From Acidimicrobiales bacterium (GTDB lineage Bacteria; Actinomycetota; Acidimicrobiia; Acidimicrobiales; Poriferisodalaceae), in NCBI GenBank assembly GCA_041394185.1, contig JAWKIQ010000003.1, forward strand, positions 682,001-746,000: a stretch of DNA of 64,000 nt, given 5' to 3'. Position numbers and translations under genes: made by a program. This document shows positions 12,863 to 20,161 of this stretch, one piece after another; the first letter of the stretch is position 1; every line of letters starts with the position of its first letter. Below the pieces are notes generated by a model. That model worked only from the letters and a program-made list of their open reading frames with translations, was not told the origin of the DNA and searched no databases.

Positions 12863-13514
12863 GCTCGATCAACTGAGCTTCGCCTACGGCGACACGCCAC
12901 CGATCTTCAGCGACGTCTCACTCGTCGTGCCCGCAGGGTGCATGCTGGGCCTGACGGGCCAATCAGGCGTCGGCAAGTCAACTCTCCTGTTCGTCATCGG
13001 GCTCCTCAACAGACCAGTAGCGGGAGCCGTGCGCCTCGACGGACGAGACCCGTGGAGAATCGGCGACGCCGCCCGCTCGCTGATTCGGGCGACCACGATC
13101 GGGTTCGTCTTCCAAGACGCCGTGCTGGACACCTCGCGCAGCGTGCTCGACAACGTCCTCGAAGGTGACGTGTATCGTGGCCGGCGGCGACGTGAAGGAG
13201 AAGATCGAGCGATCGCGCTCCTCGCGGAGTTCGGTGTCGACCTGCCACCGTCCAGACGGCCAGGCGAGATATCGGGCGGTCAAGCCCAGCGGGTTGCGTT
13301 GTGTCGAGCGCTGCTCGGCGACCCTCCCGTGCTTCTGGCCGACGAGCCGACCGGGAATCTTGACGAAGACAATGCGGCTGTCGTGATTGCCGGTCTTCGC
13401 TCTCACGTCGATGCCGGCGGCACCGTCATCGTGGCCACACATGACAGGCGAGTAGCAACCGTGTGTGATCGCGTCATCGACATTGGCGCCCTCTCACCAG
13501 GTCAGCGGTCGTGA
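12855..13514 (+). CDS. ABC transporter ATP-binding protein (MacB/LolD type)
   Basis: 219 residues from TTG 12855, four bases after GGAGGAA and overlapping the adaptor stop by eight bases. Walker A GQSGVGKST, ABC signature SGGQAQR, Walker B VLLADEP and the switch histidine (ATHD) are all present, so it should be an active ATPase. It powers the FtsX-like permease encoded next. An upstream in-frame start at 12807 lies inside the adaptor gene and lacks a ribosome site. Confidence 0.9.
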   Translation: MIELDQLSFAYGDTPPIFSDVSLVVPAGCMLGLTGQSGVGKSTLLFVIGLLNRPVAGAVRLDGRDPWRIGDAARSLIRATTIGFVFQDAVLDTSRSVLDNVLEGDVYRGRRRREGEDRAIALLAEFGVDLPPSRRPGEISGGQAQRVALCRALLGDPPVLLADEPTGNLDEDNAAVVIAGLRSHVDAGGTVIVATHDRRVATVCDRVIDIGALSPGQRS

Positions 13515-14596
13515 CGGCGACGATCTTCATCGAGTCGTGGGCAATCGCTCGTAGCCAGCGGGTTACTTCGGCAATCATCGCGACCATCGTCGCGATCGCG
13601 GTCGCAGCGACACTCCTGACAGTCGGCCGAAGCGTCCAACAGCAGCGCGAGATCGCCGCCGTGTTCACCTCCGGCGGAGGGCAATCAGTCGTCATCGAAG
13701 ACGATCTGGATCCAACGCTGATCGTCCCAGGTGCCCTCGCCCGCGTCGAGAGCATCGATCTTGCGCTGGCCGTTGTCGGACTCGGGTCGACCATAGACGT
13801 TCGCCTCACCACGATGCCTGGCGCGGCACCCGTGCCTGCGCGCGCCGTTTTCGGCGCCAACGAAGCACTCGTGTTCACAAGCGACGAACCCGGGGCGTTC
13901 GTCGACGAAGCCGCGATGACACGATTGGGGCTCACCGAAGCAGGTGGCGCGGTGACCGACAGTTTCGGACACATCTGGCCAATCGTCGGTCGGTTCAGAG
14001 CGTCCGGGCCCTTCTCCGATCTGAGCAGCTTCGTCCTCGTACGAGGTGAACCGGCACAGTCCGACGGACTCTCCACCATCCGCCGATACCACGTAGTAGT
14101 GGATTCGCCGGCGGCAGCAGTCACAGTCGGTCCTGCTGCCATCGCAGCGCTGGGTGTGGCTCCCGGCTCCATGAGCGTGTCGCTTCCTATCGAGGTCGCA
14201 GACTTGCAGGCGCAGGTCGAAAGCGCAACCGTGCGGTTCGGGAGTGTTCTGGTCGCCGCAGTGCTCGGCCTGGCGTCGATCACAGGAGCGTTGGCGGTGT
14301 TCGCCGTGGTGAGCGCTCGTCGGCGCGACTACGGACGTCGACGTGCGCTCGGCTCGTCGCGCGTGCAACTCGTTGCGCTCGTCGAGAGTTCGACCGTCCT
14401 CGCTGCCATACCTGGCGCATGCGTTGGGGTCCTCATCGGTGTGGTTTGGCTACGAATCACGATCGGCGGCTGGATCGGGCTGGAGTTTCCGCTGGCGGCA
14501 GCGACACTGGCCGTCGGCGCAGTCGGACTTGGGGCACTACCTTCCGCATTGGTAGCCGGATTGCGAGATCCGTTGAACGTTCTCCGTACTCCCTGA
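13511..14596 (+). CDS. FtsX-like ABC transporter permease
   Basis: 361 residues from GTG 13511, overlapping the ATPase stop (GTGA). One membrane segment near residues 20-40, a ~190-residue extracellular domain, then three segments (about 235-260, 280-310, 325-350) give the four-helix MacB/FtsX topology with one FtsX domain. The cytoplasmic RRRDYGRRRALGSSR resembles the coupling-helix motif of the family. With the adaptor and ATPase it would form a mechanotransmission-type transporter for export of, or protection from, the secreted peptide encoded at the head of the operon. Confidence 0.85.
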   Translation: MTATIFIESWAIARSQRVTSAIIATIVAIAVAATLLTVGRSVQQQREIAAVFTSGGGQSVVIEDDLDPTLIVPGALARVESIDLALAVVGLGSTIDVRLTTMPGAAPVPARAVFGANEALVFTSDEPGAFVDEAAMTRLGLTEAGGAVTDSFGHIWPIVGRFRASGPFSDLSSFVLVRGEPAQSDGLSTIRRYHVVVDSPAAAVTVGPAAIAALGVAPGSMSVSLPIEVADLQAQVESATVRFGSVLVAAVLGLASITGALAVFAVVSARRRDYGRRRALGSSRVQLVALVESSTVLAAIPGACVGVLIGVVWLRITIGGWIGLEFPLAAATLAVGAVGLGALPSALVAGLRDPLNVLRTP

Positions 14597-14636
14597 GCTT
14601 CCGGCGGCAGTCACAAATGGTTCACTGGGTTGCGAC

Positions 14637-15026
14637 CCACGCAACCGGCTCGGGTACGGGGTCGCTGCTTCGCGGTGCGGTGCGAACACGGTGGGCGGGC
14701 ATCCCATCGAACTCCTCGACCGCAACGTCAACCTCGCCTCCACGACGGACGGGCGGCCGAGCAAGCTCGCCGGACAGGGCGGCTACGGGCTCCCGGTCTT
14801 GACTGGCGACGAGATCCCATTCTGGTCCGGGAACGACCTCGGATGGCCCTCCAACCCACACCAGCCACTGTCGCGCCTTCCCGCCGGAAACGGGGCCAAC
14901 CGCGTCCGACGGCGCGGGCGTCTGGGCCGACGCAGTCATGCTCACCTGGGGCGGCTTCATATCCAACCGCGACGGCACGAACACCGGAGGCGACGACGGA
15001 ATCATCTACCGCCCGCCCGCCGACTG
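14637..15026 (+). pseudogene. Degraded kelch-repeat-like remnant
   Basis: No intact gene fits this stretch. Two kelch-like motifs can be read on the plus strand in different frames: PVLTGDEIPFWSG (about 14791-14830) and, near 14927-15026, DAVMLTWGG followed by NRDGTNTGGDDGIIYRPP and a stop. Kelch blades usually read TGxExxVWGG...NTGGxYxPxxD, so this looks like a frameshifted fragment of a kelch/galactose-oxidase-type protein. A minus-strand open frame (14622-15005) has no ribosome site and I do not call it. Confidence 0.35.
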
Positions 15027-15062
15027 AACCCACGCATAATCCCGCTCAGCGCACCCTCGACA

Positions 15063-15203
15063 TGCCGAACAGTTCGGCACGGATGCGCTCGCTCACCCGC
15101 TCGGAAATGTGCGGCATCACCGACCAGAGCGCGTTTCCGAACGCGTGCAGCAACGGTGGTGCATATGTGTAGGGCGTCGGAGTTGGGGCGGCGTTCGGAA
15201 ACG
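15063..15203. promoter_or_regulatory. Palindromes in the gap before the HNH gene
   Basis: The 300-base gap 15027-15336 holds no gene I can support, but it has two strong inverted repeats. TGCCGAAC-A-GTTCGGCA is perfect at 15063-15079. The 13-bp arm CGTTTCCGAACGC (15132-15144) is exactly complementary to 15191-15203 across 46 bases. They may be operators for the HNH gene or recombination remnants; nothing decides between these. Confidence 0.5.
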
Positions 15204-15336
15204 GGACGGCTGCGGCGGCTGATGGCGGGCGGTGTCGATGTAGCGCACAGGCTGGTCGGTCCAGGCAGCGTGTCGCGCGCAAGATCGAGGAGTAGAGAGT
15301 GACGCCGAGCTCCTCGTCCGTCGACAGGGCACCGCC

Positions 15337-16041
15337 GTGCGCGACACTCTGTCGATGGCGGGTCCCAGCTTGACGACGATCAAGAAGCTGTTTGCGCTCT
15401 CGTGCAATCGGTGCGCCTTTCCGGGGTGCGATGAGCGCCTGACCGACCCTCAGTGGAACGGCGTGCGAGCTGACATCGCTCACATCCGCGGGGCCAAGCC
15501 AGGTGCTGCTCGCTATGCGCCGGAGATGACCGACGAGGAGCGACACGCCCCGGAGAACTTGGTGCTGCTGTGCCCGAATCACCACCGCGAGATTGATCAG
15601 CTTCGCCCGCAGGACTGGTCCGCAGACCGACTGCTTGAGATCAAGGCTTCGCATGAGCACGGCTGCGAGAACCGGGACTGGGCGGCGGATCAACTACTCG
15701 ACTTCTACAGCTCAATGCTGCTGTCTGCCGACTCGCCGTCGGCGATCTCCTCGCCCGCCGCTCCGCGACTCGTTGTCCGCGACGGGCCGAAGGACACATT
15801 CGTCGTGGTCAACGTCGGCGAGTCGGACGCTTTCGATGTCAGCGTCGAGGATGCAACAGGCGACGAAGGCGGTGGAGTACTCCGCCTCGAGGAGTCCCCG
15901 CTGCGGAGGCTGTCACCAGGCGGCGAATGGCGGGCCGGCCTGCACATGCAGACGTTCGGCAGCGCAGGGCAGTCAGTTGTGCGAGTGAGGTGGCACAGCG
16001 ACGATGGGAACGCGTTTGACGCCGAGTTCCCCCTCTCCTGA
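15337..16041 (+). CDS. HNH-endonuclease-like protein with C-terminal beta domain
   Basis: 234 residues from GTG 15337, or 228 from ATG 15355. Residues 23-31 (CNRCAFPGC) with Cys79 form a zinc-binding frame. His49 (DIAHIRG), Asn74 (ENLVLLCPNHH) and His82/83 give the HNH core. The N-terminal arrangement matches HNH proteins often found with defence systems. Residues about 140-234 (DTFVVVNVGESDAFDVSV...) look like an immunoglobulin-like beta sandwich and could recognise a ligand. It lies in the integrative element between a peptide/ABC operon and a toxin-antitoxin-like pair. A role in defence or DNA degradation is inferred from fold and setting. Confidence 0.72.
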   Translation: MRDTLSMAGPSLTTIKKLFALSCNRCAFPGCDERLTDPQWNGVRADIAHIRGAKPGAARYAPEMTDEERHAPENLVLLCPNHHREIDQLRPQDWSADRLLEIKASHEHGCENRDWAADQLLDFYSSMLLSADSPSAISSPAAPRLVVRDGPKDTFVVVNVGESDAFDVSVEDATGDEGGGVLRLEESPLRRLSPGGEWRAGLHMQTFGSAGQSVVRVRWHSDDGNAFDAEFPLS

Positions 16042-16078
16042 TGGGGCCGCGCTCAGCCCAGTCAACTCCGGTCGTTCT

Positions 16079-16852
16079 TCAATCCGACAGGACGATCGCG
16101 AGACGCTGGAGGGCGGGGGCGCGGTCCTCCATCGGGACGTCTCCCCAACCTGCTGCGCGGTGGTCCGACAGCGCCTCCTGGAGCCATCTCCAACGTCGTC
16201 GGAGTGCCTTGGGCGGAATCGGTCCGTTGTCGGCGACCGCCAAGTCGTCCAGGCTCGCTGCGGCGAGCAACATGGCGGCATCGTTCAGGTGCTTGCTCCG
16301 ATCGGGCGACGCGACCAGTTCCTTCCAGGCGGTTGTCTTCGCAAAGAGCGCACCGGCGAGCGACGGCACCCTGAGCACGACGCCACGCTCCCCTGCGAGG
16401 TCGATTCGGATCGGAGTAGCGGTGAGCAATGCCTGCTCGGCGCCGGGCGCGGCGAGCAGCTCGAGTCCGGGCCGTGGCGGCTCGACATTTCTCGTGCGGT
16501 TCTCGGGCGCGAGCAGATCGATCGTCGTTCCGTCGTATCGGCGGTGACGAACACCGAACTCACCCTCCATCCCCGTCTCCACCAACTCGAACGAAGCGCG
16601 GCGGAGCGCTTCCGAGATTCTCGCCAGTATCTCTCGATCGGCATGTACATCGCCCACCACATCGCCGTCGTCAGTCGGACGCAGTGGCGTCCCGCCACGG
16701 CTTCGCAGCACCACCTCGACCATCAAGCCACCGATCAGACACCACCGGTCGATCGGAACCTCGGCCGCCAGATCGCCGAGCGCCTCGAACACCCGGCGCG
16801 AAGTCGCGGGCAGGTCGCCTGCCGGGAAGACGACGGTCGGCATGGCGTCCAC
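16079..16852 (-). CDS. AbiEii-type nucleotidyltransferase, candidate toxin
   Basis: 257 residues from GTG 16852, three bases after the stop of the HTH gene; ATG 16843 is the alternative. CLIGGLMVEVVL (about residues 38-49) and RPTDDGDVV (58-66) match the G-G...R-x-T-x-D-x-D pattern of nucleotidyltransferases of the AbiEii/DUF1814 kind, with Asp residues as metal ligands. The rest is helical with AAPGAEQALL and FAKTTAWKELV, as in that family. The HTH-gene/NTase-gene order is that of type IV abortive-infection toxin-antitoxin loci. The toxin role is an inference from family and gene pairing. Confidence 0.72.
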   Translation of the reverse strand: MDAMPTVVFPAGDLPATSRRVFEALGDLAAEVPIDRWCLIGGLMVEVVLRSRGGTPLRPTDDGDVVGDVHADREILARISEALRRASFELVETGMEGEFGVRHRRYDGTTIDLLAPENRTRNVEPPRPGLELLAAPGAEQALLTATPIRIDLAGERGVVLRVPSLAGALFAKTTAWKELVASPDRSKHLNDAAMLLAAASLDDLAVADNGPIPPKALRRRWRWLQEALSDHRAAGWGDVPMEDRAPALQRLAIVLSD

Positions 16853-16855
16853 GAG

Positions 16856-17491
16856 CTACCTCGACCTGCGTTCGAGCTCGTGTTCGAGCTCACGGGCTGA
16901 GCGATCGCCGGCCTCGAGCACGTCGAGCCACGCCGCGGCCAGCGGCACCGCTCCCGGCTCCCGCGAGCTCGCCGCACCCTCCGGGTCGTCCACCACGTGC
17001 AGGACGACCCGCGGGACGTCCGAAGCGAAGAGATGGTGCTCAGCGATCACCGCGTCGACATCTCGCTCGACTACGTAGAGGTCGGCCGGGAACTGCGGAC
17101 GCACGGCAGCGCCGAATCGCGAGCCGGCGTGCACACCACCGACGAGGACACGCTGATCATCGAGGAGCTGCGACTCGAGTTCGGGCAGCACGTCCAACTC
17201 CACCCGGCGCGCCCGTCGCCGCAGCTGCCACGCACGCTTGCGCAGAACATCAGGCGACACCTCCCCGTCCTCGACCGCGCGGAGGAACGCCCATGCTCGA
17301 TGTTGCGACCAGGGCCGACCGCCGGCGTTCTCCGACCTCGCCCGCCGCTCCAGCTCCGACATCGGAATCAGCCAGCGCCCAGCGACCTTGTCGGCCCGCA
17401 GCTCGCCCGCCGAGATCAACGCCTGCACGCGCGACCGGTCGACACCAAGCCGATCCGCGGCCTCCCGCACCGAGCAGACATCCAATGCCAT
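16856..17491 (-). CDS. HTH protein, candidate antitoxin/autorepressor of the NTase pair
   Basis: 211 residues from ATG 17491. Residues 6-45 (SVREAADRLGVDRSRVQALISAGEL...) form a MerR/excisionase-type helix-turn-helix. The remaining ~150 residues contain a basic segment (RKRAWQLRRRARR) and a C-terminal mixed alpha/beta part like those of AbiEi-type antitoxins. The start codon follows a perfect 24-bp palindrome by five bases, and a TATAGT box sits exactly six bases before it, so the mRNA is probably leaderless and repressed by this protein. Confidence 0.72.
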   Translation of the reverse strand: MALDVCSVREAADRLGVDRSRVQALISAGELRADKVAGRWLIPMSELERRARSENAGGRPWSQHRAWAFLRAVEDGEVSPDVLRKRAWQLRRRARRVELDVLPELESQLLDDQRVLVGGVHAGSRFGAAVRPQFPADLYVVERDVDAVIAEHHLFASDVPRVVLHVVDDPEGAASSREPGAVPLAAAWLDVLEAGDRSARELEHELERRSR

Positions 17492-17496
17492 GCGAT

Positions 17497-17520
17497 AACT
17501 ATAGCAGATCTGCTATAGTT
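17497..17520 (-). promoter_or_regulatory. Perfect 24-bp palindromic operator with -10 box
   Basis: AACTATAGCAGA followed directly by its exact reverse complement (12+12, no spacer). The outer part supplies TATAGT (minus strand, plus coordinates 17498-17503), whose end is six bases from the ATG at 17491. This is the spacing for a leaderless transcript. No good -35 is visible at 17 bases. A repressor dimer here would cover the -10 element. Confidence 0.75.
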
Positions 17521-17550
17521 TTACACTTCCCCAGATTCAGCTACCGCGAC

Positions 17551-17699
17551 TGTGCCTACGATGTGCCTGGAACAGCCGACACCAGCCGGACACAGCGGAC
17601 GGCACGGGATAATCTGAACGGCGACAGATCCGACATACGGCCTGCTCACAGCACGTTTCGGCAGGTCACGGCGCCGCCCGCCGAATCAGCTTCGTGCCA
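17551..17699. repeat. Element right-end repeat, copy A
   Basis: About 149 bp ending at att copy 2 and repeated with roughly 85-90% identity at 19047-19191, ending at att copy 3. It starts with the paired GTGCC motifs and ends with ATCAGCTT (17685-17692). That arm is an exact inverted match to AAGCTGAT (17705-17712) within the tRNA part, with 12 bases between them. This is the expected layout of integrase arm sites followed by core-type inverted sites around the crossover. Confidence 0.8.
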
Positions 17700-17743
<44 letters not shown>

Positions 17744-17873
17744 CGCGAAACCCCAGGTCAGGGTGCAGATCCTGACCGGGTGAGGCGCTGGTATAGCCGC
17801 AACAGACAGGATTCCGCCTGCGCCTCCAGCCCAAACGACCTGCGCCAGTTCGACTACCACACTTTCGCGGCAT

Positions 17874-17931
17874 ACCCAAGAAACACAATAAAGCGCCTTC
17901 TGTTGTGTTTATTGGGTTTACGGCGTAGTCT
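17874..17931 (+). promoter_or_regulatory. Inverted-repeat operator and leaderless promoter of the second HTH/NTase pair
   Basis: The arm ACCCAAGAAACACAA (17874-17888) matches the reverse complement of 17903-17917 with one mismatch across a 14-base spacer. The right arm contains the -35 TTGTGT (17903-17908). After 17 bases comes TAGTCT (17926-17931) and, six bases later, ATG 17938. This predicts a leaderless mRNA with the operator over the -35 element. Confidence 0.7.
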
Positions 17932-17937
17932 GTCGAC

Positions 17938-18477
17938 ATGCGTGGCATCGCGAGTGACCCCAATCTCTTACCCAGGGGCGACGAACTGCTCACCACGGGC
18001 GAGGCGGCCAAGATCCTCAACTGCACGCGCCAGCACGTCGTCGACCTGTGCGACCGCGGCGACCTTCCCTTCACCACCGTGGGCACGCATCGCCGAATCT
18101 CCCGCCGGGACGTCGAAGCCCTCAAGTCGAGAACCGACCGGCTGAGTCGCGACGAACGTCGCAGCCTCTGGCTTGCCTACGTCGTCGCCGGCCGGATCGC
18201 CACCGAACCTGAACGCACGATCGGTGACGCACTCCGCCACATCGACAAGATGCGTCCCAATGCCCGAGGACAGGCCAAGAAGTGGCTCGACGAGTGGACG
18301 CGCCTCTTGAACGGTCCCGTCGATCGAATTCTCGCGGCGCTCACCGATCGCTCCCTGCGCGGGCGGGAGCTCCGGCAGAACTCCCCGTTCGCCGGCGCGC
18401 TCACCGAGGAGCAGCGCCTGAAGGCTCTGGAGGCGTGGCGCTCCAAGGACGTCGGCAATCCCCGAGGCCGCCGGTGA
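17938..18477 (+). CDS. Excisionase-type HTH protein, candidate antitoxin of pair 2
   Basis: 179 residues from ATG 17938. Residues 19-60 (LLTTGEAAKILNCTRQHVVDLCDRGDLPFTTVG) are a MerR/excisionase-like HTH, followed by RRISRRDVEALK as the wing and recognition extension. The helical C-terminal part (residues 70-179) carries a WLDEWTRLL segment and ends in a basic tail. It overlaps the nucleotidyltransferase gene by one GTGA junction. The gene is almost alone in element 2 with its partner, which is what is expected of an addiction module that stabilises an element. An excisionase role is the alternative. Confidence 0.75.
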   Translation: MRGIASDPNLLPRGDELLTTGEAAKILNCTRQHVVDLCDRGDLPFTTVGTHRRISRRDVEALKSRTDRLSRDERRSLWLAYVVAGRIATEPERTIGDALRHIDKMRPNARGQAKKWLDEWTRLLNGPVDRILAALTDRSLRGRELRQNSPFAGALTEEQRLKALEAWRSKDVGNPRGRR

Positions 18478-19016
18478 ACCGCGAGCAGCTCGCGCACATC
18501 GTTCGAGCTGCCGCAACGATCACCGGCGACGGCGACATCGTCATCATCGGCAGCCAGGCGATCCTCGGGGCAGCAGACGTCGGACGCTTGCCCGAGGAGG
18601 TCACGATGTCGATGGAGGCTGACGTTGCGTTCCGCAACGACATCGACGCCAGCAAGGCCGATGCCGTCGACGGAGCGATCGGAGAGCTCTCGCAGTTCCA
18701 CGAGAAGTACGGCTACTACGCGCAGGGCGTACAGATCAGCACGGCAGTACTTCCGGCTGGCTGGGAGGACCGAGCCGAAATCCTCGACAGGCCAGATTCC
18801 CGACCCGGGTACGCCCGCTGCCTGGAACCGCACGATCTCGTCGTGTCGAAGCTCGTCGCCGGGCGACAGAAGGACATCACGTTCGCAGCCGCCCTCATCG
18901 AGCACGGCTTCGTGGCTCCCGCGATCCTGCATGAACGAGCCGCGCTGCTGGACCGGCCGAACGCCCTGATCCGACGGGTACGAGATCTCATCGTCCGCTG
19001 CTCGCCCAGGGAGTAG
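18474..19016 (+). CDS. DUF6036-like nucleotidyltransferase, candidate toxin of pair 2
   Basis: 180 residues from GTG 18474, overlapping the preceding stop. IVIIGSQAILGA (about residues 20-31) followed by TMSMEADVAF (about 43-52) is the G-S...E-x-D metal-binding signature of small nucleotidyltransferases of the DUF6036/AbiEii superfamily. DLVVSKLVAGRQKDITFAAAL in the second half is the conserved helical element of the same group. It differs from the NTase at 16079-16852 in size and sequence, so these are two separate systems. Toxic activity (tRNA or protein nucleotidylation) is inferred. Confidence 0.75.
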   Translation: MNREQLAHIVRAAATITGDGDIVIIGSQAILGAADVGRLPEEVTMSMEADVAFRNDIDASKADAVDGAIGELSQFHEKYGYYAQGVQISTAVLPAGWEDRAEILDRPDSRPGYARCLEPHDLVVSKLVAGRQKDITFAAALIEHGFVAPAILHERAALLDRPNALIRRVRDLIVRCSPRE

Positions 19017-19046
19017 CCCGGCGATGGCGTTCGAGCGCTGAGACGC

Positions 19047-19191
19047 CGTGCCTGCGGCGTGCCTGGAACAGCCAACACCAGCCGGTCACAGCGGACAACA
19101 CGGCATAGCCTGAACGGCGACACATCCGACAAACCGCCTGCTCACAGTACGTTTCGGCAGGTCACGGCGCCGCCGAATCAGCTTCGTGCGA
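19047..19191. repeat. Element right-end repeat, copy B
   Basis: Second copy of the right-end sequence described at 17551-17699, with paired GTGCCTGC/GTGCCTGG at its start and ATCAGCTT (19177-19184) inverted to AAGCTGAT (19197-19204) across the crossover. It lacks four bases present in copy A near its end. Confidence 0.8.
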
Positions 19192-19235
19192 CTTCCAAGC
19201 TGATGATCCGGGTTCGATTCCCGTCGCCCGCTCCA
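19192..19235 (+). repeat. att copy 3: tRNA-Gly 3' half with two changes
   Basis: 44 bp differing from copies 1 and 2 at two positions (G to C at the first T-stem base, T to C in the acceptor strand). The T-stem change breaks a pair, so this copy is under no tRNA constraint. The right flank lacks the 18 conserved bases and the hairpin, and runs straight into the integrase pseudogene. Confidence 0.82.
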
Positions 19236-19239
19236 TGGC

Positions 19240-19458
19240 GAGGTGTCCAGCGGCCACTACCAAGCGCTCGTCCGCAGCTCCGCAAGCAGATCCCGCCCGA
19301 CACCCCGTTCGCCACCAAGACCGACGCGTAGCGCTGGCTCGCAACGGTCGAGGTCAACATGTTCTGCGGTTTCCGGATCGACCCGAACGCCGGCAAGATC
19401 CCTTTGGCGAGTACGTGACTCGATCGGTCGCCGAGCGTCCGGTGCGTCCGAAGACGAC
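19240..19458 (+). pseudogene. Integrase pseudogene of a third element
   Basis: Clearly homologous to bases about 9012-9228 of the intact integrase (for example AGCGGCC(A/G)CTACCAAGCGC, then GACCCGAA(C/G)GCCGGCAAGATCCC). It carries a short deletion near its start, an in-frame TAG (19329-19331) where the intact gene has CGC, and a one-base loss near 19405. Homology stops at about 19456, where unrelated sequence begins. Only the N-terminal quarter remains, so it cannot be functional. Confidence 0.85.
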
Positions 19459-19551
19459 GTCATTCAGGGGTTCGTCATCTCGCGTCCGGACGGGCCGATC
19501 CGCGTTGACACGGGCGTGGCCGACAACCACGACCTCACCAACGAGCTGTAA
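19459..19551 (+). pseudogene. Fragment resembling an MBL-fold hydrolase N-terminus
   Basis: The frame reads VIQGFVISRPDGPIRVDTG and ends with NHDLTNEL and a stop. The pattern FxIxxPDGPIxVDTGVxDxxxL is typical of metallo-beta-lactamase-fold lactonases before the HxHxDH motif, which is missing here. It joins the integrase pseudogene without a gap, so a deletion probably fused them. 19552-19725 shows no gene. Confidence 0.4.
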
Positions 19552-19725
19552 CGACCAACGACGACGCCGCTGGTCGCTGCACTCGACCAGGGTGGCTCCA
19601 CGGGCGCCCGCATCGTCGATCCGTCAGATCGGCCGTCGCGCACAGCGCGCGCCCGGCATCGCTGTGACAGCCCTTCACTACGATCGCCTTGCGGACGGAT
19701 CATTCAAAGACGGAGGAGAACGCAG

Positions 19726-20124
19726 ATGTGGGATCGTGACCTGATCTTTCAAGCCATACGGGAGAGCTGGTGCCCCGAAACCTGCGGTGAGCCAGCAAGG
19801 TTCACACCCGAGAACCCCTCCTGGCAGCAGTGTGACGCGTCGGCGTTCGTCGCGTGGGAGTACCTCGGTGGCGACTTGGTGTTGGGCAAGGTATTCATCG
19901 ACGGCGAGCAGACCGAGCACCACTACTGGAACCGCATCGATGGTGAAGACTTTGACCTGACGCGCGATCAGTTTCGAGACGGTCAGTCCATCGTCGAAGT
20001 CAACGTCATACCTGACGCCTTTCTCAAAGAGAACATGCAGACGATGAAGCCCGAGGTGCTCTCCCGTGTCGAGATCATGCGGACGAAGGTGTCAGCGATC
20101 GTCGAGGCCGCGCCTGGCACATAG
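19726..20124 (+). CDS. YunG-like protein
   Basis: 132 residues from ATG 19726 with a strong site, GGAGGAGAAC. It matches the pattern of the YunG family: W-x-P-E-T at residues 15-18, NPSWQQCDASAFVAWEYLGGDL (about 30-51) with Cys37 in the position of a papain-like nucleophile, then HHYWNRIDGEDFDLTRDQF. The family is small and of unknown function; the Cys, His and Asp pattern suggests a cysteine-hydrolase-like fold. It lies on the decayed outer part of the island. Confidence 0.75.
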   Translation: MWDRDLIFQAIRESWCPETCGEPARFTPENPSWQQCDASAFVAWEYLGGDLVLGKVFIDGEQTEHHYWNRIDGEDFDLTRDQFRDGQSIVEVNVIPDAFLKENMQTMKPEVLSRVEIMRTKVSAIVEAAPGT

Positions 20125-20161
20125 CCGGTCGTCAGGAGGTCCGTGGTCTTGGCGTAGCCGC

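Noticed and set aside
14622..15005. 127-codon minus-strand open frame
   Set aside because: No ribosome site, no recognisable fold, and the plus strand holds kelch-like motifs in this stretch.
15046..15693. 215-codon minus-strand open frame over the HNH gene
   Set aside because: Antisense to the zinc and HNH motifs of a convincing protein.
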